A stretch of DNA of 23,368 nt from DATEVL01 sp035281845 (GCA_035281845.1 DATEVL010000048.1:1-23368), one strand, 5' to 3'. Numbered from the stretch's first letter, positions 1 through 7,658 are shown. Numbers and translations: made by a program. Notes: generated by a model not told the origin, from the letters alone.

Positions 1-117
1 GCCAGAGCCGGCAAGCCCCAAGACATCCACAAGACCCTCTTTGCCCGCATCACACAGACTCTCCCGGCTGCCGCACCAGTAACATTATCAATTGAAGGAT
101 CCATCACCCTTCGGTAA
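1..117 (+). CDS. 3' end of an unidentified gene (partial)
   Basis: Frame 1 is open from the window edge to a TAA at 115-117 and gives 38 residues, beginning ARAGKPQDIHKTLF and ending IEGSITLR. Codon use is GC-rich at third positions for most of it and the reading is followed by a gene-free, repeat-bearing gap, as expected for a true gene end. There is no recognisable motif in this short tail, so no function is proposed. The gene lies upstream of rarA on the same strand. It could also be a chance open frame; the upstream contig would settle it. Confidence 0.4.
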   Translation, partial: ARAGKPQDIHKTLFARITQTLPAAAPVTLSIEGSITLR

Positions 118-260
118 CAATATCATTTGACTTGACACGGCTGTCGGTGCTCAGCCAGACCTATCCTTCGAATCGCCAGTCGCTGGCTGCCAATCGCCAT
201 CCACCTTGCCGTCCCGCTTACCGACCACTGACCACTGGCCACTGGTCACTGTTTGGTAGA
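118..260. repeat. Intergenic GATTGG/GACCAC-type repeat module upstream of rarA
   Basis: This 143-base gap holds the first of several composite repeat modules in the window. CAATCGCC-like units (the complement of GGCGATTG) occur at about 171-200. They are followed by GACCACTGACCACTGGCCAC units at about 222-249. An open frame crosses it from 132 into rarA, but that peptide is simply translated repeat and is not part of the protein. A TAGAAT hexamer at 257-262 closes the module, overlapping the rarA start region. A TTGACA at about 133-138 has no convincing partner at normal spacing. Confidence 0.6.
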
Positions 261-269
261 ATGCCTCCG

Positions 270-1685
270 ATGGACCTTTTCGACCACGCGCTGCGCGAGC
301 GACTGCGCCGTGAGGCGCCGCTGGCGGCGCGCATGCGCCCCCGCACGCTGGAGGAATTCAGCGGGCAGGAAGAAATCATCGGTCCGGGGCGATTGCTCCG
401 GCGGGCGATAGAAACCGACCGGCTTTTCTCGTCCATTCTTCTATGGGGCCCGCCCGGGTCGGGCAAGACGACCCTGGCCAGCATCATCGCCAACCGGACC
501 CAATCGCACTTCGAGACGATCTCGGCCGTGTTGGCCGGCGTCGCCGAGTTGCGCCGAGTGATCGGCGAGGCGCACGAGCGACGCCGACTGCACGGCCATC
601 GCACCATCCTCTTCGTCGACGAGGTCCATCGCTGGAACAAAGCGCAACAGGACGCGTTGCTCCCGCATGTCGAGAACGGGACGATCACTCTCATTGGAGC
701 CACCACCGAGAACCCTTACTTCGAAGTGATCGGGGCCCTGGTCTCCCGCTCGCGCGTCTTCCAGCTCCGCCCGTTGAGCGACGGCGACGTCCGCCGCATC
801 CTGGCCTCGGCGCTGGCCGACTCTGAGCGCGGCTACGGCGGCCGCAGGATCGTGCTCGAGGACGACGCTCTGGACCATCTGGTGCGCGTCGCCGGCGGCG
901 ACGCCCGCAATGCGCTCAACGCCCTCGAATTGGCGGTCGAGTCGACGCTCCCCGGCGACGACGGACGCCTGTCCATCACCCTGCTGGTCGCCCAGGAATC
1001 GATCCAACGCCGCGCCGTACTCTACGACAAGGACGGCGACGCTCACTACGACACGATTTCGGCCTTTATCAAGTCGGTGCGCGGCTCCGATCCCGACGCC
1101 GCGCTCTATTGGCTGGCCAAGATGCTTTACGCCGGCGAGTCGCCGCGCTTCATCCTGCGCCGATTGCTGATTCTGGCCGGCGAGGACATCGGTCTGGCCG
1201 ACCCGCTGGGTCTGGTCGTCGCTTCGGCCGCCGCCCAGGCCTTCGACTACGTCGGGCTGCCGGAGGGCGTGTACCCCATCGTCGAGGCGACTCTGTATCT
1301 GGCGACGGCGCCCAAGTCGAACAGCGCCGGCGCGTACTTCAAGGCCTTTCGCACCGTGGAGGAACGCGGCGAAGTGGGCGTGCCGATCCATCTCCAGGAC
1401 GCGAACCGCGACGCTGCCGCCCTGGGTCACGGTGAGGGCTACGTCTACCCTCACGAGCACGACGGCCATCACATCGGGCAACAGTATTTGCCCCCCGGCC
1501 TGCTCGGCACCTACTTCTTCTTGCCGTCCGATCAGGGCTATGAAGCCCAAGTCGCCGAGCGCCTTGACCGCTGGCGGGCGGCCCAGCGTCTGGCGCTGGG
1601 GGTCGAAGCGACAGTCGAGATTCCGGATCTCCCCCAGACCGTGATCGAGTCCATCAAGCGCCAGCACTCGGCGCGCGGCGCGTGA
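270..1685 (+). CDS. rarA: Replication-associated recombination protein A (RarA/MgsA AAA+ ATPase)
   Basis: RarA-family AAA+ ATPases act at stalled replication forks, bind single-stranded DNA ends and SSB, and are related to clamp-loader subunits. From ATG 270 the product has 471 residues. Walker A is GPPGSGKT at 60-67, Walker B ILFVDEVH at 113-120, and the sensor segment GATTENP at 143-149. The family C-terminal domain ends with QQYLPPGLLGTYFF and SDQGYEAQVAERLDRWR. An ATG at 261 is an alternative start; no Shine-Dalgarno precedes either. The open frame extends up to 132 but that part is intergenic repeat. The stop overlaps the next gene's GTG by four bases (GTGA at 1682-1685), suggesting translational coupling to the phosphomutase-like gene. 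Length is slightly above the usual roughly 440 residues. Confidence 0.95.
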   Translation: MDLFDHALRERLRREAPLAARMRPRTLEEFSGQEEIIGPGRLLRRAIETDRLFSSILLWGPPGSGKTTLASIIANRTQSHFETISAVLAGVAELRRVIGEAHERRRLHGHRTILFVDEVHRWNKAQQDALLPHVENGTITLIGATTENPYFEVIGALVSRSRVFQLRPLSDGDVRRILASALADSERGYGGRRIVLEDDALDHLVRVAGGDARNALNALELAVESTLPGDDGRLSITLLVAQESIQRRAVLYDKDGDAHYDTISAFIKSVRGSDPDAALYWLAKMLYAGESPRFILRRLLILAGEDIGLADPLGLVVASAAAQAFDYVGLPEGVYPIVEATLYLATAPKSNSAGAYFKAFRTVEERGEVGVPIHLQDANRDAAALGHGEGYVYPHEHDGHHIGQQYLPPGLLGTYFFLPSDQGYEAQVAERLDRWRAAQRLALGVEATVEIPDLPQTVIESIKRQHSARGA

Positions 1686-2302
1686 CGACGTTCCTGCTGA
1701 TCCGCCACGGCGAGAACGACTGGGTCGGGCGACGCCTGCCCGGGTGGACTCCGGGCCTCCACCTCAACCGGCGCGGCACGGCCCAGGCCGAAGCGCTGGT
1801 CGAACTTCTCCGTCCGGTTCGCCTGGCGGCGATCTACTCCAGCCCCCTCGAGCGCGCCCTCGAGACCGCCCGGCCGCTGGCCCGCGCGAAGGGACTCGCC
1901 GTCCACCGTTCCGTCGGACTGGCGGAAATGCGCGTCGGTGAATGGCAGGGACAATCGTTACGCCGGTTGAGTCGACGGAAGCTGTGGCCTGTGATTCAAT
2001 CCACCCCGTCGCTGGCGCGCTTTCCCGGCGGCGAGTCGTTCGTCGAGGCCCAAGCCCGCATCGTCACCGAACTCGAGGCGCTGCGAAGAAAGCACGCCAG
2101 CCGCCAAGCGATCGTCGCCTGTTTCAGCCACGCCGACATGATCAAGCTGGCGGTGGCGTATTTCGTGGGTCTGCCGCTGGACATGTTCCAGCGGCTTGCG
2201 GTCGAGCCGGCCTCGGTCACGGCGCTGCACGTGGGCGATCGGCGCGCGATGCTCCTGCGTCTGAACGACACGCGAGCGGGCGAGAGCGCCGCGCGCGGAT
2301 GA
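1682..2302 (+). CDS. Histidine phosphatase family protein, MSMEG_4193-like putative phosphomutase
   Basis: A 206-residue histidine-phosphatase-fold protein, cytoplasmic, with no signal sequence. The phosphohistidine motif LIRHGEN puts the catalytic His at 9. Arg58 sits in SSPLERALETA, the proton-donor Glu in GLAEM at about 82, and the second catalytic His at 150 in CFSHADM. Together with its two downstream neighbours it matches the conserved actinobacterial/chloroflexal set in which this gene is annotated as an MSMEG_4193-type phosphomutase; the true substrate is unknown. GTG start 1682 overlaps the rarA stop. Its own TGA (2300-2302) overlaps an in-frame ATG (2299) of the DUF3090 frame. General phosphatase activity is likely from the fold, mutase activity is not shown. 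Confidence 0.9.
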   Translation: MTTFLLIRHGENDWVGRRLPGWTPGLHLNRRGTAQAEALVELLRPVRLAAIYSSPLERALETARPLARAKGLAVHRSVGLAEMRVGEWQGQSLRRLSRRKLWPVIQSTPSLARFPGGESFVEAQARIVTELEALRRKHASRQAIVACFSHADMIKLAVAYFVGLPLDMFQRLAVEPASVTALHVGDRRAMLLRLNDTRAGESAARG

Positions 2303-2334
2303 TATACTCCGGCGCGGCGGTCCCACCCCGCTCA

Positions 2335-2460
2335 TCCCTCCGCTGCGCTCCGGGACGCTATCCGGAGCCGGCCCCGCAGCACCCCGCCCTTGGCGGTCTG
2401 CCCCCTGGGGGCGCCCGAAGGGGCGTAGAGACCGAGCAGAGCGAGGGGGAGTACCTCCTG
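2335..2460. repeat. Palindromic repeat element, copy 1 (5' side of DUF3090)
   Basis: This segment between the phosphomutase-like gene and DUF3090 carries the words GCCCTTGGCGGTCTG (2386-2400) and GTAGAGACCGAG (2425-2436). They recur in the same order in the element after DUF3090 (3044-3058, 14 of 15 identical, and GTAGAGACTGAG from 3058). Between the two words this copy has about 24 extra bases forming a GCCCC/GGGGC hairpin near 2401-2424. It is therefore a dispersed, modular, hairpin-rich repeat. It stays open in the DUF3090 frame, so it could be read as protein if translation began at 2299. Confidence 0.55.
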
Positions 2461-2475
2461 CAATGGCTTGAGCTC

Positions 2476-2482
2476 GGAGGAG
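2476..2482 (+). promoter_or_regulatory. Shine-Dalgarno that decides the DUF3090 start
   Basis: GGAGGAG lies 11 bases before GTG 2494. No comparable site precedes the upstream ATG at 2299. Conserved family sequence (EFDLNPVSRITTGAIG) begins only three codons after the GTG, so the GTG is preferred. Confidence 0.6.
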
Positions 2483-2493
2483 AAAAGGGCGCG

Positions 2494-3021
2494 GTGGCGA
2501 GCATCGAATTCGATCTCAACCCGGTCTCGCGCATCACCACCGGCGCCATCGGCCCGGCAGGGCAACGCGTCTTCTACCTTCAGGCACGCCAAGAGTCGAC
2601 CCTGGTTACCCTGATTGTTGAGAAGATGCAGATGACTTCGCTGGCCGCCGGCCTGGAACAGTTCCTGGCCGAAATCGCCCAACAATACCCCGACTTGAGT
2701 GAAGCCTCCGCCGATTACGTCGAGCCGGAGATGGAACTCGAGCAACCGATCGATCCTGCCTTCCGCGTCGGCCAGCTCGGCCTCGGGTACGATCGAGATG
2801 CCGACCGCGTCGTCCTCGTCGCCCATGAGCTGCAGCCGGAAGGCAGCGATCCCGAGCTGGCGGCCGTCGCCCGGTTCTGGTGCAGCCGTTCCCAGATGCG
2901 CGCCATGGGTCAATGGGGAACGGAGCTCGCCGGACGCGGCCGTCCGATCTGTGGTAATTGCGGGGAGCCGATGGATCCGCAAGGGCATTTCTGCCCCCGC
3001 AGCAACGGGCACAAGCGCTGA
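2494..3021 (+). CDS. DUF3090 family protein
   Basis: A 175-residue protein of the DUF3090 (TIGR03847-type) family, whose function is unknown. Recognition rests on the N-terminal block EFDLNPVSRITTGAIG and GQRVFYLQARQ (residues 5-33), the VTLIVEKMQ segment, the Glu/Pro-rich middle (VEPEMELEQPIDPAFRVGQLGLGYD) and a C-terminal metal-binding-like motif: Cys153, Cys156, His165, Cys167 in CGNCGEPMDPQGHFC. The last part resembles a small zinc ribbon. The start is GTG 2494 after a good ribosome-binding site. An in-frame ATG at 2299, in ATGA overlap with the previous stop, would add 65 residues made of repeat-derived sequence and is less likely. It lies between the phosphomutase-like and kinase-fold genes of the conserved triad. 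Confidence 0.9.
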   Translation: MASIEFDLNPVSRITTGAIGPAGQRVFYLQARQESTLVTLIVEKMQMTSLAAGLEQFLAEIAQQYPDLSEASADYVEPEMELEQPIDPAFRVGQLGLGYDRDADRVVLVAHELQPEGSDPELAAVARFWCSRSQMRAMGQWGTELAGRGRPICGNCGEPMDPQGHFCPRSNGHKR

Positions 3022-3023
3022 GC

Positions 3024-3143
3024 CCTTCGGCGGAGCCTGCCCTGCCCTTGGCCGTCTGTAGAGACTGAGCCAAGGCGAAGGGCTCAGTCTCTACCCTCTT
3101 CAGGGCGCCCGCAGGGGTGAGGGCAGGGCAGGCTCCGCCGAGG
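3024..3143. repeat. Nested palindromic repeat element, copy 2 (3' side of DUF3090)
   Basis: Two nested inverted repeats begin a few bases after the DUF3090 stop. The outer arms, about 22 bp at 3027-3048 and 3120-3141, are perfect complements (core CGGAGCCTGCCCTGCCC). The inner arms, TAGAGACTGAGCC at 3059-3071 and its complement at 3081-3093, are a perfect 13 bp around a 9-base loop. The right half also holds GGGCGCCCGCAGGGG, echoing copy 1. The RNA would fold strongly, but there is no T-run, so a classic terminator is not supported. It may be a REP/MITE-like element that affects mRNA ends between two genes of one transcript. Confidence 0.75.
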
Positions 3144-3169
3144 CATGAGCGGAAGGGCAACACCGTGAA

Positions 3170-3976
3170 GTGCGGGATGCACCCCGCAGTCCCTCGCAGC
3201 TCTCGGAATCCGATCGAAGCGTGACCGGCCTGTTTCCTTCCCGATCAACTTCGGAATCGATCTCGGATCCCGCGGTCCGCACCATCCTGGCCACGGGCGA
3301 GATTCAGTTCGAAGGCCAGTTCGTGTGGGGCTCGAACCACACCTTCCTGACACGCTTGCGTCATCCCGCGGGCGAGCTGTTGGCCGTCTACAAGCCCCAG
3401 CGCGGGGAACGACCGTTGTGGGACTTCCCGGACGGAACGCTGGCCGCCCGCGAGCTGGCCGCCTGGCAGATGTCCGAGGCGCTCGGCTGGCAACTTGTCC
3501 CACCGACCGTATTCCGCCGCGACGGTCCGGCCGGACCGGGTTCGGTTCAGCTCTTCCTCGATCTCGACCCGGACCGTCACTACTTCACGTTTTCCGCCGA
3601 GGAGAAGGCGCTCCTGCGTCCTGCCGCGGTTTTCGACCTTCTGATCAATAACGCCGACCGCAAAGGCGGCCACATTCTGCTGGCTCCGGACCGGCATGTC
3701 TGGCTGATCGATCACGGGGTCTGTTTTCACCAGGAGCCGAAGCTGCGCACGGTCATCTGGGACTTCGCCGGCGAGCCGGTCCCGGATCCGTTGCTGTCGG
3801 CCATTGAACGATTCCGCCAAGGGCTGGAGGCCGACGGAGAGGCGCGTGCGGCGATGGCCGAGCTGCTCTCGAGGGAGGAAGTGGATGCCCTGGTCCGCCG
3901 GGCGGCCGAGATCGTGGATCAACCGGTGTTCCCGTTCCCGGGGGACGGTAGGCCGTACCCATGGCCTCTTGTCTAG
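3170..3976 (+). CDS. SCO1664-family protein with PI3K/HipA-like kinase fold
   Basis: A 268-residue member of the SCO1664/TIGR03843-type family, distantly related to phosphatidylinositol 3/4-kinases and HipA-like kinases. Visible kinase-like elements are Lys75 in LLAVYKPQRGERP (ATP lysine), Glu95 in AARELAAW, the catalytic-loop-like LINNADRKGGHILL (Asp163, His168) and IDHG with Asp181 as a metal-binding candidate. The tail RPYPWPLV is typical of the family. The GTG at 3170 is the longest start; a GTG at 3221 is possible because homology begins around residue 33. It follows DUF3090 across a palindrome. Substrate, and whether it phosphorylates protein, lipid or a small molecule, are unknown. Confidence 0.87.
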   Translation: MRDAPRSPSQLSESDRSVTGLFPSRSTSESISDPAVRTILATGEIQFEGQFVWGSNHTFLTRLRHPAGELLAVYKPQRGERPLWDFPDGTLAARELAAWQMSEALGWQLVPPTVFRRDGPAGPGSVQLFLDLDPDRHYFTFSAEEKALLRPAAVFDLLINNADRKGGHILLAPDRHVWLIDHGVCFHQEPKLRTVIWDFAGEPVPDPLLSAIERFRQGLEADGEARAAMAELLSREEVDALVRRAAEIVDQPVFPFPGDGRPYPWPLV

Positions 3977-3978
3977 GG

Positions 3979-4203
3979 GTCAGTGGTCGGTGGTCGGTGG
4001 TCAGAAACAGGCCATCAGCGGTCAGCGGTCAGCCGTCAGCAAGAAGCCAAATCTCTCCTGTTAGTCGCCAATCGCCAATCTCTAGCCCCCAATCACCAAT
4101 CTCCAGTCTCATGCCTCAAGTCCCGGCCTCGTCAGATCCCGATTGCCGTTCCACCCTTCTTCTTCTGACTGACCACCGACCACTATCCACTGACCACTAT
4201 AAT
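3979..4203. repeat. Composite GACCAC/CAATCGCC repeat region
   Basis: The 267-base gap between the kinase-fold gene and the glycosyltransferase is mostly short degenerate repeats. GGTCAGTGGTCGGTGGTC-type units run from 3979, then CAGCGGTCAGC units, then CAATCGCC/CAATCACC units at about 4067-4110. GACCACCGACCAC-type units on the opposite orientation run from about 4168 to 4197. The two GACCAC blocks thus form a loose inverted repeat around the CAATCGCC block. No gene is seen. Confidence 0.65.
4198..4203 (+). promoter_or_regulatory. Candidate -10 box for the glycosyltransferase gene
   Basis: A perfect TATAAT stands at the end of the GACCAC repeat block, with transcription expected near 4210 and a 34-base leader to GTG 4244. 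No good -35 hexamer lies 16-18 bases upstream, where the sequence is repeat-derived (ACCGAC region). Strength therefore rests on the -10 alone. Confidence 0.4.
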
Positions 4204-4243
4204 TGCGGGCCGGTGGGACAGCTTCACCGCATGGAGGCCTGAC

Positions 4244-7200
4244 GTGGCGTCAACGAGCGAGACGGTCGACTCGGAAACTCATCAGCCGGACGGGCTGCTC
4301 GGGACACGGCTGCGCATCGATATCTTCCTGGCCGTTTTCATCGGGATCGTCCTGCTGACCATCCTGACGCGCCTCGCCAACCTCGGGACGCGGGTCATGA
4401 GCCACGACGAGACTACGCACGTCTACTTTTCGTGGCAACTCGAGCAAGGGCGCGGTTACGCCCACGACCCGCTCTCCCACGGCCCGCTCCAGTTCCACCT
4501 GCTGGCCCTTTCCTATTTCCTTTTCGGAGACTCGGATGCCTCGGCCAGATTCCCGGTGGCGCTGTCCGGAGTGATCGCCGTCCTGCTGGTCTGGCCGTTC
4601 CGCCGTTGGATCGGCCGCCTGGGCGCCCTGGTCACGGCAGGTTTGATCTTCGCTTCGCCCTTCATGTTGTACTACGCCCGCTACGCTCGCAACGAGGCCT
4701 ACGTTGTGGTCGAAGCCTTGCTGATGTTCTGGGCCATCTTCTCCTACCTGGAGAGCCGGCGCGCCTCTTCCCTGTATTTGCTGGCGGCGGCGATCTCCCT
4801 CCATTTCGTCACCAAAGAAACATCCTTTATCTACTTTGCCCAACTGCTGGTGTTGCTGGCCGTCCTCTTCTTGTGGGAAACCGTCCGCAAGTCGTGGCCC
4901 GATCGCATCCGCAGACTCGTTTTCTTCGTGAGCGTGGCCGTAGCGGCGATCGGCGCAGGGATGGCCTTCGTGGTCTTCATGCGTGACCGGACTCTGGCCG
5001 GGGACGCCGCCACGGTCATCGTCTCCCCGCTGGTGACCTTGGGCGTCGTGCTGGCCGCGGTGGCCATTGTGGTGGCGGCCGTCATGCTCGTGCTGAGCTT
5101 CCGACGCCGCCTGCGAACCGATTTCCCGGCCCTCGATCTGCTGATCATCACCGGGACTCTCACGATCACCCAGCTCGGCGCTTTCCCCTCGGCGGCGCTC
5201 GGCTTCAATCCGCTGGGGTACTCGGACTCCTCCGAATGGGGGCCGACCCTGGGGATGGTCGTCGGCCTGGTCGTCCTGGCGGCGGCCATCGGCCTGTTGT
5301 GGAATTGGAAACGCTGGCTCATCGCCGCCGGGATCTTCGCCGCGATCTACGTGCCGCTCTACACAACGCTCTTCACCAATCCGATCGGCCTGGCGACCGG
5401 GATGGTGGGGTCTCTGGGCTATTGGCTCGTTCAGCAAGGCGTCCAGCGTGGCACCCAGCCCCTCTACTACTACCTGCTCATCGAACTACCGATGTACGAG
5501 TATTTGGTCGCCATCGGCGGCCTGGTGGCGGCCGGGATGGGAATCGCCGCGATCATCCGCGGACCGCGCCCTCAGGAGCCCAAGGCCGAGGCCGGAACGG
5601 CGACCTATGACGTGCCCTCGCTCTATCCCGTGGTTTTTGGTTACTGGTCGGTCACGGCCCTAGTGCTGTACACCTTCGCCGGCGAGCGCATGCCCTGGCT
5701 CACGGTGCACATCGCCCTTCCATTGATCATGCTCTCCGGCTGGGCCTATGGCCGCTTCCTCAGCCGCGTTCCATGGAGCCGCTTCCGCGACGTGCGCACC
5801 TGGGGCCTGATGGCCCTGATCACCCTGACGCTTCTTTCCCTGGCGCGGTTCATCGGTTATTTGTTTGGATCGCCGCCGCCGTTCGCCGGAGCCGACCTGG
5901 AGCACCTTCGCTCGACCGAGGGCGCGCTGACGACCCTGGTCGTCGCGCTGGTCGCCGGCTTCGCCGCCTTGCGTCTGGCGATGGGTTGGACCGGGCGCGA
6001 GCTGGCGCGCCTGGCGGGCGTGGTCGCCCTCGGCGGCCTCTTCGTGCTGACGTTGCGCACCAGCCTGCGGGCCTCCTTCGTCAACTACGACGACGCCACC
6101 GAGTTCCTGGTGTACGCCCACTCGGCCGGAGGCCCCAAACTGGCGCTGGCCCAGATCGAAGAACTATCGCGCCGGACGACCGGCGGCCTCGACATCGACG
6201 TCGGCTACGACAACTTGTCGACCTATCCCTTCTGGTGGTATCTGAGGAATTACCCCAACGCCCATTTCTTCGGTGAGGCCCCGTCGCGCGACATCCTGGA
6301 TTACCCCGTCGTCCTGGCCGGCGAGGGGAACTGGCCCAAAGTGGAGGCCATCCTGCGCGACCGCTATTACGCCTTCGAGTACAACCGGGTGTGGTGGCCG
6401 ATGCAGGACTACTTCAACCTGACCGGCGAACGCATCCGCAATGCGCTGTCTTCGCCGGAGTATCGGCAGGGCCTATGGGACATCTGGTTCAATCGCGACT
6501 ACCGCCGTTATGGCGAGGCCGCCGGGCTCGACTTCAGCCTGCGTAACTGGTCGCCGGCGGAAAAGCTCAAGCTCTACGTTCGCAAGGACGTCGCCACCAT
6601 GGTCTGGAACTACGGGATCGCGCCGGCCGTCCTGCAGCCGGTCTCGCTCGTCGATCCGTACGCGGAAAAGACCGTCGTCCTGGCGGCGGACGCAACCTAC
6701 GGGACGAGCGGAACCGCCGACGGGGAATTCACCCAGCCGCGCGGGGTCGCCGTCGCCGGCGATGGCACGTTATACGTCGCCGACACCAACAATCATCGGA
6801 TCCAACACCTCGCTTCCGATGGCGCCCCGCTAGAGACGTGGGGGTCCTTCGCCAAGGTCGACCCAGGCCCGGCGCCAGGCGGGACGTTCAACGAGCCCTG
6901 GGGCATCGCCGTTGCGCCGGACGGCACCGTCTACGTCGCCGACACCTGGAATCACCGCATCCAGCGTTTCAGCCCCACCGGACGATTCCTGGGGATGTGG
7001 GGAACCTTCGGACAGGCTGAGAGCCTGACCGCACTCTGGGGACCGCGGGCGGTCGCCGTCGATGGGACGGGCCGCGTCTACGTCGCCGATACTGGGAACA
7101 AACGTGTCGTCGTGTTCGACAGGCTCGGCAACCCTCTCGGGCAGATCGGGGAGACGGGTGGCGGGCCCCTGGAGGGACAGCTCGACGAGCCGGTGGGCGT

Positions 7201-7579
7201 CGCCGTCGGGTCGAACGGCCGGGTCTACATCGCTGACACGTGGAACTCGCGCATTCAGCTCTTCGAGGAGACCGAACCGAACGTCTGGCAACCGGTCGGC
7301 GAGTGGCTGCTCGACGCCTGGTTGACGGACTCGCTCGACAATAAGCCCTACCTCGATGTGAGCGATAGCGGAGCCGTCTGTACCAGCGACCCCGAAGGTT
7401 ATCGCGTGTTGTGTTTCGATAGGTCCGGCGAATTCCTGGCCGGCTGGGGAAGCCCCGGGAGCGACCTGACACAGTTCGGCCTTCCCGCCGGCGTGGCCTT
7501 CGATCAAGTTTGCGGGCTGTGGGTGTCCGACACAAGCAATGATCGGTTGATGCACTTCACGCTGCCGAATTGTCCTTGA
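4244..7579 (+). CDS. TIGR03663-family (Agl23-like) GT39 membrane glycosyltransferase fused to an NHL propeller
   Basis: A 1111-residue membrane protein. The N-terminal part has many hydrophobic helices (first at about 28-45). The first outside loop carries the GT-C-type acidic motif SHDETTHVYF (Asp55, Glu56) followed by HDPLSHGPLQFH, the pattern of PMT/ArnT-like enzymes that use lipid-linked sugars. The membrane part runs to about residue 620 and a soluble region to about 800. From about 815 to the end come five or six NHL blades with the recurring GVAV...GTVYVADTWNHRIQRF pattern, forming an extracytoplasmic beta-propeller. Start GTG 4244 has GGAGG seven bases upstream (4233-4237). Likely role: protein or cell-surface glycosylation with the propeller binding partner or glycan; substrate is unknown. 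Confidence 0.85.
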   Translation: MASTSETVDSETHQPDGLLGTRLRIDIFLAVFIGIVLLTILTRLANLGTRVMSHDETTHVYFSWQLEQGRGYAHDPLSHGPLQFHLLALSYFLFGDSDASARFPVALSGVIAVLLVWPFRRWIGRLGALVTAGLIFASPFMLYYARYARNEAYVVVEALLMFWAIFSYLESRRASSLYLLAAAISLHFVTKETSFIYFAQLLVLLAVLFLWETVRKSWPDRIRRLVFFVSVAVAAIGAGMAFVVFMRDRTLAGDAATVIVSPLVTLGVVLAAVAIVVAAVMLVLSFRRRLRTDFPALDLLIITGTLTITQLGAFPSAALGFNPLGYSDSSEWGPTLGMVVGLVVLAAAIGLLWNWKRWLIAAGIFAAIYVPLYTTLFTNPIGLATGMVGSLGYWLVQQGVQRGTQPLYYYLLIELPMYEYLVAIGGLVAAGMGIAAIIRGPRPQEPKAEAGTATYDVPSLYPVVFGYWSVTALVLYTFAGERMPWLTVHIALPLIMLSGWAYGRFLSRVPWSRFRDVRTWGLMALITLTLLSLARFIGYLFGSPPPFAGADLEHLRSTEGALTTLVVALVAGFAALRLAMGWTGRELARLAGVVALGGLFVLTLRTSLRASFVNYDDATEFLVYAHSAGGPKLALAQIEELSRRTTGGLDIDVGYDNLSTYPFWWYLRNYPNAHFFGEAPSRDILDYPVVLAGEGNWPKVEAILRDRYYAFEYNRVWWPMQDYFNLTGERIRNALSSPEYRQGLWDIWFNRDYRRYGEAAGLDFSLRNWSPAEKLKLYVRKDVATMVWNYGIAPAVLQPVSLVDPYAEKTVVLAADATYGTSGTADGEFTQPRGVAVAGDGTLYVADTNNHRIQHLASDGAPLETWGSFAKVDPGPAPGGTFNEPWGIAVAPDGTVYVADTWNHRIQRFSPTGRFLGMWGTFGQAESLTALWGPRAVAVDGTGRVYVADTGNKRVVVFDRLGNPLGQIGETGGGPLEGQLDEPVGVAVGSNGRVYIADTWNSRIQLFEETEPNVWQPVGEWLLDAWLTDSLDNKPYLDVSDSGAVCTSDPEGYRVLCFDRSGEFLAGWGSPGSDLTQFGLPAGVAFDQVCGLWVSDTSNDRLMHFTLPNCP

Positions 7580-7587
7580 GCGGAATC

Positions 7588-7620
7588 AGAAACCGGGTTT
7601 GTGGAACAAACCCGGTTTCT
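7588..7620. repeat. Perfect 14-bp stem-loop after the glycosyltransferase gene
   Basis: AGAAACCGGGTTTG (7588-7601) and its exact complement (7607-7620) flank the five-base loop TGGAA. It begins nine bases after the TGA at 7577-7579. Each strand would end in only a short T/C tract, so it is at best a weak intrinsic terminator. It looks like one of the dispersed palindromes of this genome. Confidence 0.65.
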
Positions 7621-7638
7621 TGCGTAGGCTACAATGTC

Positions 7639-7658
7639 GCCCCCGCGTAGGCGGGGGC
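7639..7658. repeat. GCCCCCGC/GCGGGGGC hairpin
   Basis: Eight-base perfect arms (7639-7646 and 7651-7658) enclose GTAG. It is a second, unrelated palindrome in the 165-base gap before homoserine dehydrogenase. A TACAAT at 7630-7635 just before it resembles a -10 box but has no clear -35. Confidence 0.5.

Noticed and set aside
132..269. N-terminal extension of rarA by 46 residues
   Set aside because: It is translated repeat sequence with no RarA homology; the family begins near ATG 270.
441..1667. 408-residue minus-strand ORF opposite rarA
   Set aside because: Shadow of the rarA coding sequence; low-complexity translation with no motif.
1942..2490. Long upstream part of the 359-residue frame ending at 3021
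   Set aside because: It lies mostly inside the phosphomutase-like gene in another frame; DUF3090 homology starts only at 2503.
4250..5437. 395-residue minus-strand ORF opposite the glycosyltransferase
   Set aside because: Gln/Asp/Gly/His-rich shadow, as expected antisense to a hydrophobic GC-rich gene.
7588..7620. Intrinsic terminator for the glycosyltransferase gene
   Set aside because: The stem is perfect but is followed by TGCGTAGG, not a T-run; kept as a repeat.
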